From contig CANNEA010000003.1 in NCBI GenBank assembly GCA_947503525.1, forward strand, positions 372,001-436,000: a stretch of 64,000 nucleotides of DNA, in the 5' to 3' direction. This document shows positions 35,901-44,663 of this stretch, piece after piece (the stretch's first letter is position 1; the number at the start of each line of letters is the position of its first letter). The notes under the pieces are model-generated. The model saw only the letters and a list, made by a program, of their open reading frames with translations, had not been told where the DNA came from and searched no databases. A program made the position numbers and the translations under genes. Origin of the DNA: an uncultured Carboxylicivirga sp. Its GTDB lineage: Bacteria > Bacteroidota > Bacteroidia > Bacteroidales > Marinilabiliaceae.

Positions 35901-36094
35901 ATTGACTCCTCAACATTTACAGCATTGGCTCCCGTATAGGTTCCTCGTACCTGAACAATGGGAGGAGTTAAGTTAGGGTATTGCTCAATAGGCAAGCCAA
36001 TAACTGATACCATACCAACAATAATAATTACAATGGCAATTACCATCGCTACAATTGGCCGGTGTACAAAAAAGTTTCCTTTGTTTTCTGACAT
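32939..36094 (-). CDS. RND multidrug efflux transporter (AcrB/MexB, HAE1 type)
   Basis: A 1,051-residue inner-membrane proton-driven exporter, the usual HAE1 length. The first membrane helix (PIVAMVIAIVIIIVGMVSVIGLPIEQYP), the periplasmic docking regions, and TM4 with the paired Asp of the proton relay (LAIGIVVDDAIVVVEAVQ) are present, as is the late family motif LIVEFAKEEFDRGLSLFDAAIEAAKSRFRPILMTA. The middle gene of an adaptor-pump-duct operon, it starts 5 bases after the adaptor stop. Substrates (drugs, bile salts, dyes) cannot be inferred. Confidence 0.95.
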   Translation of the reverse strand: MSENKGNFFVHRPIVAMVIAIVIIIVGMVSVIGLPIEQYPNLTPPIVQVRGTYTGANAVNVEESMATPLEQQINGVDNMIYMKSTNANDGTMVIDISFDVGTDPDMNTVLAQNRVSAATAKLPESVKKYGVTTEKSLPNILMLVTLTSDGRYDQDFLGNYALINIKDQLARIKGVGRVNVMGASDYSMRIWIKPDKLSTMGLTVPEILNAINQQNVIVPGGKFGAEPAPAGTEFTYTVRMPERFNSPEAFGEIVVRTLADGSQVKLKNVAEIKLGVETYSAFTRLNKETCSIIALYQAPGSNAVELANQVKSEIENLSKAFPESVKYDISIDSTEPITAGINDIIETLIIALILVILVVFIFIQDWRATLIPTIAIPVSLIGAFIFFPLLGFTINVLSLLGLVLAIGIVVDDAIVVVEAVQVNIAKGMTSKEATLDAMRKVTAPVIATTLVLIAVFIPVAGMAGITGQLYQQFAITIVVSVIVSSVNALTLSPALSALLLKAPKPYKGLLGKFFGAFNKWMGKSTDSYMNYTTIFTRKIKRGVIFLIVLTAGAGLFGKLVPGGFIPEEDMGYFFVNMQLPDASSLQRSDAIARDIEDILMSMPEIEYVTNATGFSLLSGAMSSNSGFMFASLKNWDDRDKTAKEVVQAVNIQLAQKIKGAQAFAFGPPAIPGLGNGSGFSIMLQDKGGNDPNYLAVNAGKFMKAANDRPEIGNAFTTFQANVPQRFMNIDREKALKMGINLNDLYTTVGAFMGGAYVNDFTRFGRLYKTYIQAENQYRMSEDDINNFFIRNSEGEMVPLATLATIEPISGAEYTNRFNLYRSVEITGAPAPGFTSAQAMTALEEVAEEVLPLDMGYAWNAMSFQEKKASGSLSTILTFSLLFVFLILAAQYESWSLPFSILLGTPFAIFGALFALWVSRFFSPTFENNIFAQVSFVMLIGMAAKNAILIVEFAKEEFDRGLSLFDAAIEAAKSRFRPILMTAFSFILGVFPLVIATGSGAESRKVMGMALLGGMTLATILGIFLYPMFFVLIGKLGKYEEKRALTEEKKES

Positions 36095-36099
36095 CTGGC

Positions 36100-37281
36100 T
36101 TATTGTTTATCGTTTGAAAATTGGCTTTTAAAATCAATGATTTCTGGCTCGATGGTTATGCCGTTAGCTACTTTTTGTAAAGCATCAATCACTATTTTTT
36201 CACCAGCTTGTAATCCTTCTTTAACCACCCAGAAATCCTTTACACGTTCTCCAAGTACTAATTGTCTTGATTCAATCTGATTGTCTTTGTTAACAACAAA
36301 TACCGAATGTTGTCCTTGCAGCTCTTTTATGCATCGTTGAGGAACGACCAGGTAACCACCTTCCTCACTAAATTCTATTCTAACCTTTGCATATTGTCCA
36401 GGCCTTACAATCTGATCAGGATTTGGAAATGATGCTTGTACTAAAATTGCTCCTGTACTTGCATTAACTCCTCTATCGATAAAATTGATCACACCGGGGT
36501 AAGCATGCAATGAACCATCCGAAAGTATCAATTCAATTACATCTGCTCTTTCTTTAGTTTTCACCGCATTCTCATCCGTATTCTTTTTCCTTTCAACATT
36601 CAGGCGAGCAATGATTAAATATTGATTCTCAGGAATGAAAAATTCAACATTAATATTGTCTAACCTGGAAACGGTATTCAATATAACCGGATTAGGTGAT
36701 TTACCCACATATTCTCCTTCTTTAGCCAGTGTTTTACCAATTATGCCGCTTATGGGAGATTTGATTTTAGTGTAACCCAATTGAATTTCAGCCATACGCA
36801 ACTCGGATTTGGCAGCACTAACGGCTGCCTTGGATGCATCAAAAAGAGCAACTGCAGCATCATAATCCGATTGACTAACGGCATTTGTTTTAGCCAGAGG
36901 TTCATATCTATTCAAATCACTTCTAGCTTTAACAAAGCCCGTTTGCGCTTCTGCCAAGACACTGTTTCTTGCAGCTACTTCTGCTTCGAATGGTTGAGAA
37001 TCTATAGAGTATAAAAGTTGACCCTTTGTTACCTCTAGGCCTTCACTAAAATGTATGCCTTCAAGATAACCATCTACTCGTGCTCGAATTGGAATGTCTT
37101 TAAAGCCATAGACATTACCAACGAATTCAACATGCATTGGAATATCCTGCTTTTCAACGGTAATAACCGTAATTTTTTGAGCAACTTGGTTTTGTTTCTC
37201 TTTATTTGATGAACAATTAACAATAAAAAAAGAGAATAAGATCAAACTAGCCAATCTCACGTGAAGTAATTTTTTCTTCAT
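36100..37281 (-). CDS. RND efflux periplasmic adaptor (AcrA/MexA family) lipoprotein
   Basis: A 393-residue membrane fusion protein. A lipobox at the end of the signal peptide (LASLILFSFFIVNCSSN) tethers it to the inner membrane. It has the two half-lipoyl motifs RARVDGYLEGIHFSEGLEVTKGQLLYSID and GYTKIKSPISGIIGKTLAKEGEYV flanking a hairpin of coiled helices, then beta-barrel and membrane-proximal domains (VRPGQYAKVRIEF). It bridges the RND pump and the TolC-like duct. It is first in the operon; no TetR- or MarR-type regulator is next to it, so control is presumably from elsewhere. Confidence 0.94.
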   Translation of the reverse strand: MKKKLLHVRLASLILFSFFIVNCSSNKEKQNQVAQKITVITVEKQDIPMHVEFVGNVYGFKDIPIRARVDGYLEGIHFSEGLEVTKGQLLYSIDSQPFEAEVAARNSVLAEAQTGFVKARSDLNRYEPLAKTNAVSQSDYDAAVALFDASKAAVSAAKSELRMAEIQLGYTKIKSPISGIIGKTLAKEGEYVGKSPNPVILNTVSRLDNINVEFFIPENQYLIIARLNVERKKNTDENAVKTKERADVIELILSDGSLHAYPGVINFIDRGVNASTGAILVQASFPNPDQIVRPGQYAKVRIEFSEEGGYLVVPQRCIKELQGQHSVFVVNKDNQIESRQLVLGERVKDFWVVKEGLQAGEKIVIDALQKVANGITIEPEIIDFKSQFSNDKQ

Positions 37282-37540
37282 GGTTTAAGTATTAACGGGA
37301 ATTAGATTATTATGTATTAGAATCCTGATATTTATCCATAGCATGACAAAAGTTGAAATGGATAGAATGTCTGAAAATATTGTCGTTTTACTTTTTGTGT
37401 TAAGCAATATAGAAAAAAAAAATATTTAATCAACGCGATTGTGTAACAGTAAAGGATTAAGACGTGATATTGTTTTATATTTATACTAATTATTTAACAC
37501 TTGCCTTTAAATAATCTTTTGAAGGGTAAAAAGTAATTGT

Positions 37541-38029
37541 ATGGAAAATTTAGCAAAAATTAAAAATCCTTTCATTAATCATAAAGGAGATAGTTACAAT
37601 TGTTTTGGTTGCTCGCCACAAAATATAAATGGTTTATTAATGGAGTTTTATTCTGATGGGGATAAACTATATTCTGAATGGAAGCCTGATAAACAATTCG
37701 AAGGATACCAAAATGTTATTCATGGCGGTATTCAGGCAACTATAATGGATGAAATTGCCAGTTGGACAGTTTATGCTTTACTCGATACTGCAGGTGTTAC
37801 CGAAAAGATGGAGGTTAATTATCACAAACCGCTTTATTTATCTCAGGGAAATATATCAATCGTGTCAGTTGTAAAACAAAAGGATGAAAAAAAGGCTGTT
37901 CTTTTTGTGGAGATAAAAAATACCAAAAATATTGTTTGCAGTTCTGCAGAGATTACATATTATTTGTTTCCATCAAGAATTGCGAAGGCTAAATATAATT
38001 ACCCTGGTAAAGATGCGTTCTGGAAATAA
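37541..38029 (+). CDS. PaaI-type hotdog thioesterase
   Basis: A 162-residue acyl-CoA thioesterase-like protein. Typical features are NCFGCSPQNINGLLMEFY near the N-terminus, the central helix motif VIHGGIQATIMDEIASWTVY (HGG followed by the helix that carries the catalytic acidic residue), and MEVNYHKPLYLSQG in the strand. The substrate is unknown; the C-x-x-C near the start is shared by many members and is not clearly functional. It is divergent from the efflux operon and transcribed toward the PUL, but 535 bases separate it from susC, so it is not part of that locus. Confidence 0.82.
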   Translation: MENLAKIKNPFINHKGDSYNCFGCSPQNINGLLMEFYSDGDKLYSEWKPDKQFEGYQNVIHGGIQATIMDEIASWTVYALLDTAGVTEKMEVNYHKPLYLSQGNISIVSVVKQKDEKKAVLFVEIKNTKNIVCSSAEITYYLFPSRIAKAKYNYPGKDAFWK

Positions 38030-38034
38030 AAAAA

Positions 38035-38070
38035 TGCCCCGCTCTTAAAGGAAAGAATTTGAACGGGGCA
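38035..38070 (-). terminator. Terminator oriented for minus-strand transcription
   Basis: TGCCCCG and CGGGGCA form a GC-rich stem. The run of seven or more T is on the minus strand only, where it follows the stem; the plus strand has AGGGG instead. It therefore looks like the end of a leftward transcript coming from the region upstream of susC. Confidence 0.55.
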
Positions 38071-38474
38071 AGGGGAAAACAACCTGTCTGGAAAGATGAA
38101 GCTAAGATATATAAAAAGAGTACATGGTCGTGATAGCCTAATGGTCCTTTGTGATGAACGGAGCTTTTTGGTAGGTTAAATTGGTTAATAAATCCATTAA
38201 TGTAAAAGGAGTACTTAATTCTCCGCGTCTTCCCATATTGATCTTTAAAAGTTAGTCATGTTTATAATGTCTGGATATTAAAGGACATACCACCTAAGCT
38301 CATTCTCTATTGTTCTTCATTTTGTAAATTTCTTACACCACCTAACATTGTTACATCTATTTGATTTTAGATAGGCTTTGTATTGCTGCAGAAGTAATTT
38401 TAGCTAGCCTTTCATATTTAGATTTAGGTCAATGTCATTTTTCATTTTAGCATATGTAGATATTGCATTAAATA
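38071..38474. other. Long region upstream of susC
   Basis: No plus-strand gene is visible. It contains a 32-codon minus-strand frame (listed separately) ahead of a minus-strand terminator, and two similar segments ACCACCTAA at 38289 and 38338 in the same orientation. The susC control elements begin at 38475. Confidence 0.4.
38138..38236 (-). CDS. Possible small protein of 32 residues
   Basis: Minus-strand ATG at 38236 to TAG at 38138 encodes a short protein beginning MGRRGELSTPFTLMDLLTNL. It sits about 70 bases ahead of a terminator that faces the same way, so it could be the coding part of a short leftward transcript. The upstream sequence TAACTTTT is close to a -7 box but no -33 box is seen. 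Codon content is not informative at this length. It may equally be chance; the frame could also be part of an antisense RNA. Confidence 0.25.
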   Translation of the reverse strand: MGRRGELSTPFTLMDLLTNLTYQKAPFITKDH

Positions 38475-38524
38475 ATTTATATAATGCAAACGCTTGCATT
38501 ATATAAATATTTCATCAATATTTG
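38475..38524 (+). promoter_or_regulatory. LacI-type operator overlapping the susC promoter
   Basis: The 15-base arms ATTTATATAATGCAA (38475-38489) and TTGCATTATATAAAT (38494-38508) are perfect inverted repeats around ACGC, giving the LacI/GalR-type core TGCAAACGCTTGCA. A promoter can be fitted with TTGC at 38494-38497 as the -33 box, a 19-base spacer and AATATTTG at 38517-38524 as the -7 box, so a bound repressor would cover the -33 element. The LacI gene at 44664 is the obvious candidate binder (inference). Confidence 0.8.
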
Positions 38525-38564
38525 TTGCATGAAATTATTGTCGGTTTAACCTAAATTAATTGAA

Positions 38565-41500
38565 ATGAAAAATCAACGAAGTCTATTGAGGCTTACAAAA
38601 ACATGGATGCCTTTGGTGTGTGCAAGGTCTTTGATGGTCCTCATGTTTTTATTTGTTGCATCATTGGGGCAATTGCAAGCTCAAGATGTGAAAACTGTAA
38701 GTGGTAAAGTAATTGATGCAAAAGACGCTTTGCCTATTCCTGGTGTGAGTGTGGTTGTAAAAGGCACTACCAACGGAACCATAACAGATATTGATGGGAT
38801 ATATAACCTATCAGTTCAGCAAGGAGATGTTCTTGTATTTTCCTTTATAGGGATGACTGCTGAAGAGGTAGTTGTGGTGAATGAAACACATGACGTTGCC
38901 ATGCATGCGGACATAACGGATCTGAATGAGGTTGTTGTAGTCGGTTATGGAGTTCAAAAGAAATCAGACTTAACAGGTGCAATTTCAACTGTTAAGCCGG
39001 AAGAATTGGTAAAGCGAGATGTTGCAACGGTTGATCAGGCATTACAAGGTCAAATGGCCGGAGTGACTGTTACGCAAGGATCAGGCACGCCGGGTGAATC
39101 TCCAAATATATCCATCAGGGGGCTTGGTTCCTTAAATAATACATCGCCGTTATATGTGGTAGACGGCATGATGCTTGATGATATTTCACATATCAATGCA
39201 AAAGACATTGAATCACTTCAGGTATTAAAGGATGCATCTTCTTCTGCGATATATGGTTCAAGGGGTGCAAATGGTGTAATTATTATCACTACGAAAAAAG
39301 GTAAAGAAGGACAAGGTAAAGTAATGCTTACCGCGTACTATGGGATACAAAACTTTGCACATACGCCTAAGTTGACTAAAGCAAGTGATTGGGCCATGCT
39401 TAACAATGAGGCTCAATTGGCGGCAGGTTTAGATCCGAATTTTGCAAACCCGGCCGAATTGGGTGATGGTACGGATTGGTTAGGTGCAATTACCAACGAA
39501 AATGCACCAATTCAAAGTTATGATTTATCCTTTTCCGGTGGAACTGAAAAAAGTACATACTTTATAAGTGGATCTTATTTTAATCAGGAAGGAATTGTCA
39601 ATAAAACAAACTATGACAGATTATCGGTTCGTATAAATTCGGAGCACAAGGTAAAGGAATGGTTAAAAGTGGGAGAAAACGTTACGGTTACTTCTTCCAA
39701 TCAAAGTACTGTTCTGGAAGGGGATGAGTGGAATAATTTGTTAATTACACCATTAAATATCGAGCCAACAACGCCCGTTTATAACGAGGATGGATCCTAT
39801 GGAGCATCTGGAAATCAGGTAAACAATCCGGTAGCTGCTATCGATAACACTTTCAATGACGATAGTTCATTTCGTGTGTTGGGTAATATATATGCCGACC
39901 TTAACTTGATGAAAGGATTAGTTTTCAAAACTAATTTTGGAGCCAATTTTGCCTTTAATAAAAGTAACAATTACAACCCTATTTATTTTGTTTCGCTAAC
40001 AGATAGAAATGAGATGAATAGTTTATTTAATGGGCATGATAATGAAACCTCTTTATCATGGACTAATACCTTAAATTATACCAAGACATTTGGTTCAGAT
40101 CATGATATAGCAGCAACAATTGGGACTGATTATTACGACCAGACCTTTGAATGGGATGGTCTGACTGTTACTGATTTTCCAACGGATGAAGAAGAGTATA
40201 GGATAATAAGTAATTCTCGAAATGCGCATCAGGGAACAACATATGGTTCATTGTTTGAAAATCGACAAATCTCATATTTAGCGCGAGTAAATTATTCATA
40301 TGCTGGCAGATATTTAGTGACGGCTAACTTTAGAGCGGATGGGTCTTCCAAATTTGGGTCTTCTGAAAAATGGGGGTATTTCCCATCGTTTTCGGCAGGT
40401 TGGAGAATTGTTGAAGAAGGTTTTATGGAAGGCGTTGAATGGGTTAGTAATTTGAAGTTGCGTGCAGGCTGGGGACAAATTGGTAATCAAGGTGCAATAC
40501 CGGCATATACGCAAACTACTCTGGCTACTGCCGGGCAGAATTACGTCTTTGGAATTCCTCGCACCATCATTAGTGGAACGGCTTTTAGGGGTGTAGGTAA
40601 CGACGAAATTAAGTGGGAGACGGTAGAGTCTACCAACTTAGGTTTGGACTTTGGATTCTTTCGGGGAAAATTATCAGGTAGTTTCGAGTATTATGTGAAA
40701 AATACCAGAGATATGTTATTGATGCCTCCAACGCCTTCTCAAACAGGTATTGAAGAATATCCTTGGCAGAATTCAGGAGAAATGAAAAACAATGGAATTG
40801 AATTGGCTTTAAACTGGCAAGATAATGTTGGTGGTTTTAAGTACGCCATTGGTGGAAATATCACAACCATCAATAATGAAGTGGTTAGTCTGGGCTCATC
40901 TTCTCATATTGATGACAATGATTTCCGTAGTTCTGGATTTATAAATCGTACTGTAGTAGGTCGTCCAATTTCCAATTTTTATGGATTAGTAGCGGATGGA
41001 TTATTTCAAAATCAGGATGAGATTAATGCTTATTATGCCAATGCATCCGGGGGTATTCCTTCAAATATAAAGCCAGGTGATATTCGATATCGCGATACAG
41101 ATGGTGATGGAGAATACGATTACGACTTTATTGGAAGTCCAATTCCGGAATTAAATTATGCTATAAATGGCAGTTTATCCTACAAAGGGATTGATTTTAA
41201 CTTTTTACTTAATGGGGTTTATGGCTTGGATGTGTATAATGGCCCAGGTTATTATCAGTTGAGTTCAATGGCCTATTGGAATACGGCAGAAGAGATGTTG
41301 AATCGCTGGACAGGTGAGGGGTCTACAAATAATCCAAGGCATGCACGAATGAACGCCAAAGATTCTCATAATACACGAATTTCAAGTAGATATGTTGAAG
41401 ATGGTTCTTACTTAAGAATTCAAAATGTTCAATTGGGGTATACCTTGCCTCAAAGTGTAGTTCAAAAAATTAAACTTGAGAGTTTAAGGTTTTATGTGAG

Positions 41501-41639
41501 TGGTCAGAATCTATACACTTTTACGGAGTATACAGGATATGATCCGGAAGTTGGTGGGTATGGAACGGCAATTGGCTTAGATAGGGCAACTTATCCGGTG
41601 CCACGCACAATTACATTTGGTATGAATTTGAGCTTCTAA
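38565..41639 (+). CDS. SusC/RagA-family TonB-dependent outer-membrane transporter
   Basis: A 1,024-residue glycan importer. After the signal peptide (ending LQAQ) comes a carboxypeptidase-regulatory-like domain (VSGKVIDAKDALPIPGVSVVVKGT), then the TonB box region and plug (VVVVGYGVQKKSDLTGAIS, VDQALQGQMAGVTV, IRGLGSLNNTSPLYVVDGM, LKDASSSAIYGSRGANGVIIITTKKG), and a long beta-barrel ending in PRTITFGMNLSF with a C-terminal Phe. It moves oligosaccharides across the outer membrane together with SusD, 37 bases downstream. There is no N-terminal STN domain, so it is not an obvious transenvelope signalling SusC. First gene of the PUL, under the LacI-type operator at 38475. Confidence 0.96.
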   Translation: MKNQRSLLRLTKTWMPLVCARSLMVLMFLFVASLGQLQAQDVKTVSGKVIDAKDALPIPGVSVVVKGTTNGTITDIDGIYNLSVQQGDVLVFSFIGMTAEEVVVVNETHDVAMHADITDLNEVVVVGYGVQKKSDLTGAISTVKPEELVKRDVATVDQALQGQMAGVTVTQGSGTPGESPNISIRGLGSLNNTSPLYVVDGMMLDDISHINAKDIESLQVLKDASSSAIYGSRGANGVIIITTKKGKEGQGKVMLTAYYGIQNFAHTPKLTKASDWAMLNNEAQLAAGLDPNFANPAELGDGTDWLGAITNENAPIQSYDLSFSGGTEKSTYFISGSYFNQEGIVNKTNYDRLSVRINSEHKVKEWLKVGENVTVTSSNQSTVLEGDEWNNLLITPLNIEPTTPVYNEDGSYGASGNQVNNPVAAIDNTFNDDSSFRVLGNIYADLNLMKGLVFKTNFGANFAFNKSNNYNPIYFVSLTDRNEMNSLFNGHDNETSLSWTNTLNYTKTFGSDHDIAATIGTDYYDQTFEWDGLTVTDFPTDEEEYRIISNSRNAHQGTTYGSLFENRQISYLARVNYSYAGRYLVTANFRADGSSKFGSSEKWGYFPSFSAGWRIVEEGFMEGVEWVSNLKLRAGWGQIGNQGAIPAYTQTTLATAGQNYVFGIPRTIISGTAFRGVGNDEIKWETVESTNLGLDFGFFRGKLSGSFEYYVKNTRDMLLMPPTPSQTGIEEYPWQNSGEMKNNGIELALNWQDNVGGFKYAIGGNITTINNEVVSLGSSSHIDDNDFRSSGFINRTVVGRPISNFYGLVADGLFQNQDEINAYYANASGGIPSNIKPGDIRYRDTDGDGEYDYDFIGSPIPELNYAINGSLSYKGIDFNFLLNGVYGLDVYNGPGYYQLSSMAYWNTAEEMLNRWTGEGSTNNPRHARMNAKDSHNTRISSRYVEDGSYLRIQNVQLGYTLPQSVVQKIKLESLRFYVSGQNLYTFTEYTGYDPEVGGYGTAIGLDRATYPVPRTITFGMNLSF

Positions 41640-41676
41640 GCTGAACGTAAATGGCAACATATTTAAAAATACAACA

Positions 41677-43164
41677 ATGAAAAAAATAAATATAATAAGC
41701 TTAAGCCTGTCAATCTTGTTATTGCTGGGATCGTGTTCGCAGGATTTATTAGATACGCCTGCGCCAAATATATCTGATCAATCATTTTTCAGTTCTGATG
41801 AGGCTGCATTTGACGCCTTAGTTGGAGCTTATGATCCATTAGCCAGATATAACTACACTCAAATTCATGAGTGGATGATTGGAGACGTTGTTTCCGACGA
41901 CGCTGAAAAAGGTGGAGAAGGTCCAAGTGACTGGGCCGAATGTCAGGATTTAAAGGATTTTAAAGCTAATGCCGAAAACTCAATTTTAGCTGGGCGTTGG
42001 AGTGAACCATATGTTGGAATCAATCGTGCTAATAAGTTAATTGCTGGTATCGAAGGCAATGAAAACATATCTAAGGCAATTCAGGATCGTTATATTGCTG
42101 AGGCAAAATTTTTAAGGGCATGGTATCACTTTCATCTTCTAAAAGTTTTTGGCGGCGTGCCAATTGTGACTTCTGTTTTACAGCCTTCCGAATTTATGTT
42201 GCCTCGTGAGACAGAGGATAAGGTTTATGCCCAAATAGAACAGGATTTAAAAGATGCCTCGGAGTTTTTGCCTACAAAAAATGATTTATTAAGCAGCGAA
42301 ATTGGTCGTGCCACCAAAGGAGCAGCAGAGGCCTTTTTGGTAAAAATGTATGTGTTTCAAGCTAAGTGGTCTGAAGCTGCAGCATTGTCGGATAAGTTTA
42401 TCAAAGATTATACCTGGTATGAGTTAGAAGAAAACTATTCGGATATTTTCACACCACTTGGTGAAAATGGATCGGAATCGATTTTTGAAATTCAATATTC
42501 TTTCATTGATGGAGATGGTAATTGGGGAGATGATAACGAAGGAAATGTAACGGCAATATATCAAGGTAGCCGTCAGTTATACAATGCTAAAGGTGAAATA
42601 GAAAGTGGCTGGGGCTGGGGATTTAACCTGCCTACCCATAATCTATATACAGCTTTTGAAGATGGTGATCCGCGTAGGGATGCAACCATTATAGATGATG
42701 GTGATGTGCTTTGGGCCGGAACTGATGATGAAGAAGTAATCTGTACTCAACATGTAAATAGCATTGGCTATTCCGATAGAGTTTATCATTCCAAGAAATA
42801 CTATATCCCAAGGAGTGAGCGAAATGGCATGTCTGATTCGCCAAATAATTGGAGAGCTATTCGTTTTGCGGACTTATTGTTGTGGAATGCGGAAGCTCAT
42901 GCTCATACGGGTGGAAATTGGCAGTATGGCGTTCAAGAAGTAAGAGCGCGTGTTGGATTGGGAGATTCTCCATATACTGATGGACTAGAAGCTGTTTATC
43001 ATGAGCGAAGAGTTGAATTTGCAATGGAAGGCCATCGCTACTGGGACTTAGTGCGTACGGGCAGAGGTAATTTAATGCAAGGTTATTCAGATAATAAGCG
43101 CTACATGCCTATTCCTCAGGGAGAAATTAGCCTTAATCCTAATTTGGAGCAAAATCCATACTAA
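41677..43164 (+). CDS. SusD/RagB-family nutrient-binding lipoprotein
   Basis: A 495-residue outer-membrane lipoprotein with a lipobox at LLLLGSCSQDLLD. It captures glycan at the cell surface and acts as the lid of SusC. Family features: N-terminal helix pair (ISDQSFFSSDEAAFDALVGAYDPLA), the TPR-like segment FLRAWYHFHLLKVFGGVPIVT, the C-terminal RFADLLLWNAEAHAHTGG ... VYHERRVEFAMEGHRYWDLVRTGRG and the final LNPNLEQNPY. It is paired with susC, as is universal in PULs. Confidence 0.95.
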   Translation: MKKINIISLSLSILLLLGSCSQDLLDTPAPNISDQSFFSSDEAAFDALVGAYDPLARYNYTQIHEWMIGDVVSDDAEKGGEGPSDWAECQDLKDFKANAENSILAGRWSEPYVGINRANKLIAGIEGNENISKAIQDRYIAEAKFLRAWYHFHLLKVFGGVPIVTSVLQPSEFMLPRETEDKVYAQIEQDLKDASEFLPTKNDLLSSEIGRATKGAAEAFLVKMYVFQAKWSEAAALSDKFIKDYTWYELEENYSDIFTPLGENGSESIFEIQYSFIDGDGNWGDDNEGNVTAIYQGSRQLYNAKGEIESGWGWGFNLPTHNLYTAFEDGDPRRDATIIDDGDVLWAGTDDEEVICTQHVNSIGYSDRVYHSKKYYIPRSERNGMSDSPNNWRAIRFADLLLWNAEAHAHTGGNWQYGVQEVRARVGLGDSPYTDGLEAVYHERRVEFAMEGHRYWDLVRTGRGNLMQGYSDNKRYMPIPQGEISLNPNLEQNPY

Positions 43165-43186
43165 TCAAACTGTAAATTTTTGAAAA

Positions 43187-44485
43187 ATGAATAAAATAAG
43201 ATATATCGCTTTAGTTATTCTTGCAGGATTCATATTTGCATGTACGCCTGATGTGGACATGCGAGATATGCCTGCACAATTGCCTGATGTGGCATTTAGT
43301 GTTGATAATACTGATCCTAATCAGCCTGTCTTAACAATTACAGATGAAACTGTTTTTAATGCCAACTGGTACTTTGAAGATGGAACGATGCTTCAGGGTT
43401 CAAGTGTGCAATGTTTTTATCCTTTAAAGGGGGATTATGCATTTACTCTGGTCGCCATGAATGGCAAAGGGCAGTCCGAAGGTGTCGGATCCGTAAATGT
43501 GCCTGAAAGTAATCCGGACATGGTATTTGGTATTCCTGAGTATGTGTCTCTTTGTGGAGAAAAGGAAGATAATGGTAAATACTGGGTATGGGATCAGGAG
43601 GAGCCTGGTGGTAACGTGTCGTACATGACAGCAAGTTATGATTGGCAAGAATTTTGGTGGAATCCATACACAGTGGGAGATGGTACTGCTGAAAATTTAC
43701 CTGACTTATTGAATGAGATTAAGTTTGATTTGGTTGGAGGTTTTAATTTTACACGATTTGAATCTAAGGATAATGAGGCGGAAAAGGGAAGTTTTACTTT
43801 GAATCTGGATGCCATGACATTAAAGATTAATGGGGCCACTATTCCAAATTATGACGATCCAAATATTGATTCTGAGATTGCAGCAACGGGTCAATATAAT
43901 ATTCAGATATTAAGTGATTATGAATTGTTATTGTGGCAAGATCACCCTACAATGGGTTATGCCTGGGCCTGGAAATTTAAAGCTCGTGATTTACTTCCCC
44001 TTGATGATCCAATTTTTAAATTAGCAGGAGAAGAAGGTGAGGGTGGTAAAAGCTGGACCTTTGATCATAGTGGAGCTATGGGCTCATGTTATATGACTGC
44101 TGATTACGATTGGCAAGAGTCGTGGTGGTCGCCATATAGTACTTTAGAATCGATTCCCGAATATGATCACACGATTAAGTTTGATCTGGATTATAATTAT
44201 ACACATTTTGATGGAACAGGCACTGCTCTTGAAAATGGCACTTATGAATATGACCGAAAATCAGGTGAGATAACTTTGTCTGATGGACATATTCCAAATT
44301 ATGAAGCACGTAATTCAGGTGAAGATGGTGATTCGAATTTGGATGCAGATGTTAGTGCAGCAGGTAAGTATATAATTCAAATTGTTGAAGATGATAAGCT
44401 GTTTATGTGGCAAGATCATGGTCCAAATAATGGAGGAGCTAATGATTATGGCTGGGCTTGGATTTTTATGCCGGCAGATAACTAG
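43187..44485 (+). CDS. PUL surface lipoprotein with duplicated C-terminal module (putative glycan-binding protein)
   Basis: A 432-residue lipoprotein (lipobox FIFACTPD) 22 bases after susD, where SusE/SusF-type surface glycan-binding proteins are usually encoded. Residues ~30-110 look PKD/Ig-like (NANWYFEDGTMLQGSSVQCFYPLKGDYAFTLVAMN). After it come two similar ~145-residue modules, each with YMTA-x-YDWQE-x-WW-x-PY, ... IKFDL ... FN/YTHF and ending WQDH-x-GYAWAWKF or WQDHGP ... GWAWIF. The many Trp and Tyr residues suit sugar stacking. I do not recognise the module as a named CBM family; glycan binding is inferred from position and composition. A strong terminator follows. Confidence 0.75.
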   Translation: MNKIRYIALVILAGFIFACTPDVDMRDMPAQLPDVAFSVDNTDPNQPVLTITDETVFNANWYFEDGTMLQGSSVQCFYPLKGDYAFTLVAMNGKGQSEGVGSVNVPESNPDMVFGIPEYVSLCGEKEDNGKYWVWDQEEPGGNVSYMTASYDWQEFWWNPYTVGDGTAENLPDLLNEIKFDLVGGFNFTRFESKDNEAEKGSFTLNLDAMTLKINGATIPNYDDPNIDSEIAATGQYNIQILSDYELLLWQDHPTMGYAWAWKFKARDLLPLDDPIFKLAGEEGEGGKSWTFDHSGAMGSCYMTADYDWQESWWSPYSTLESIPEYDHTIKFDLDYNYTHFDGTGTALENGTYEYDRKSGEITLSDGHIPNYEARNSGEDGDSNLDADVSAAGKYIIQIVEDDKLFMWQDHGPNNGGANDYGWAWIFMPADN

Positions 44486-44514
44486 TCTAAAATTTCGATT
44501 TCTTAAATAAAGTG

Positions 44515-44556
44515 AGAGAGTGCTTGTCAATAGTCCGTTGATAAGCACTCTTTGTT
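44515..44556 (+). terminator. Terminator after the susCD operon
   Basis: AGAGTGCTTGTCAA and TTGATAAGCACTCT pair over 14 bp (one G-U) with a 7-base loop and a T-rich tail. It separates the susC-susD-lipoprotein operon from the LacI gene. Confidence 0.8.
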
Positions 44557-44663
44557 TATGATTGTTTGTTGAAGAAAATGCTATGAGTGAGGTGATTGTT
44601 TATGCAGTAGCTGATAAGAAAAGATTTTTGTTTCTTTGTAAGAGATCAAGCAAATAATAAAGG

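Noticed and set aside
37982-38070. Terminator of the PaaI thioesterase gene
   Set aside because: The T run follows the stem only on the minus strand; on the plus strand the stem is followed by AGGGG.
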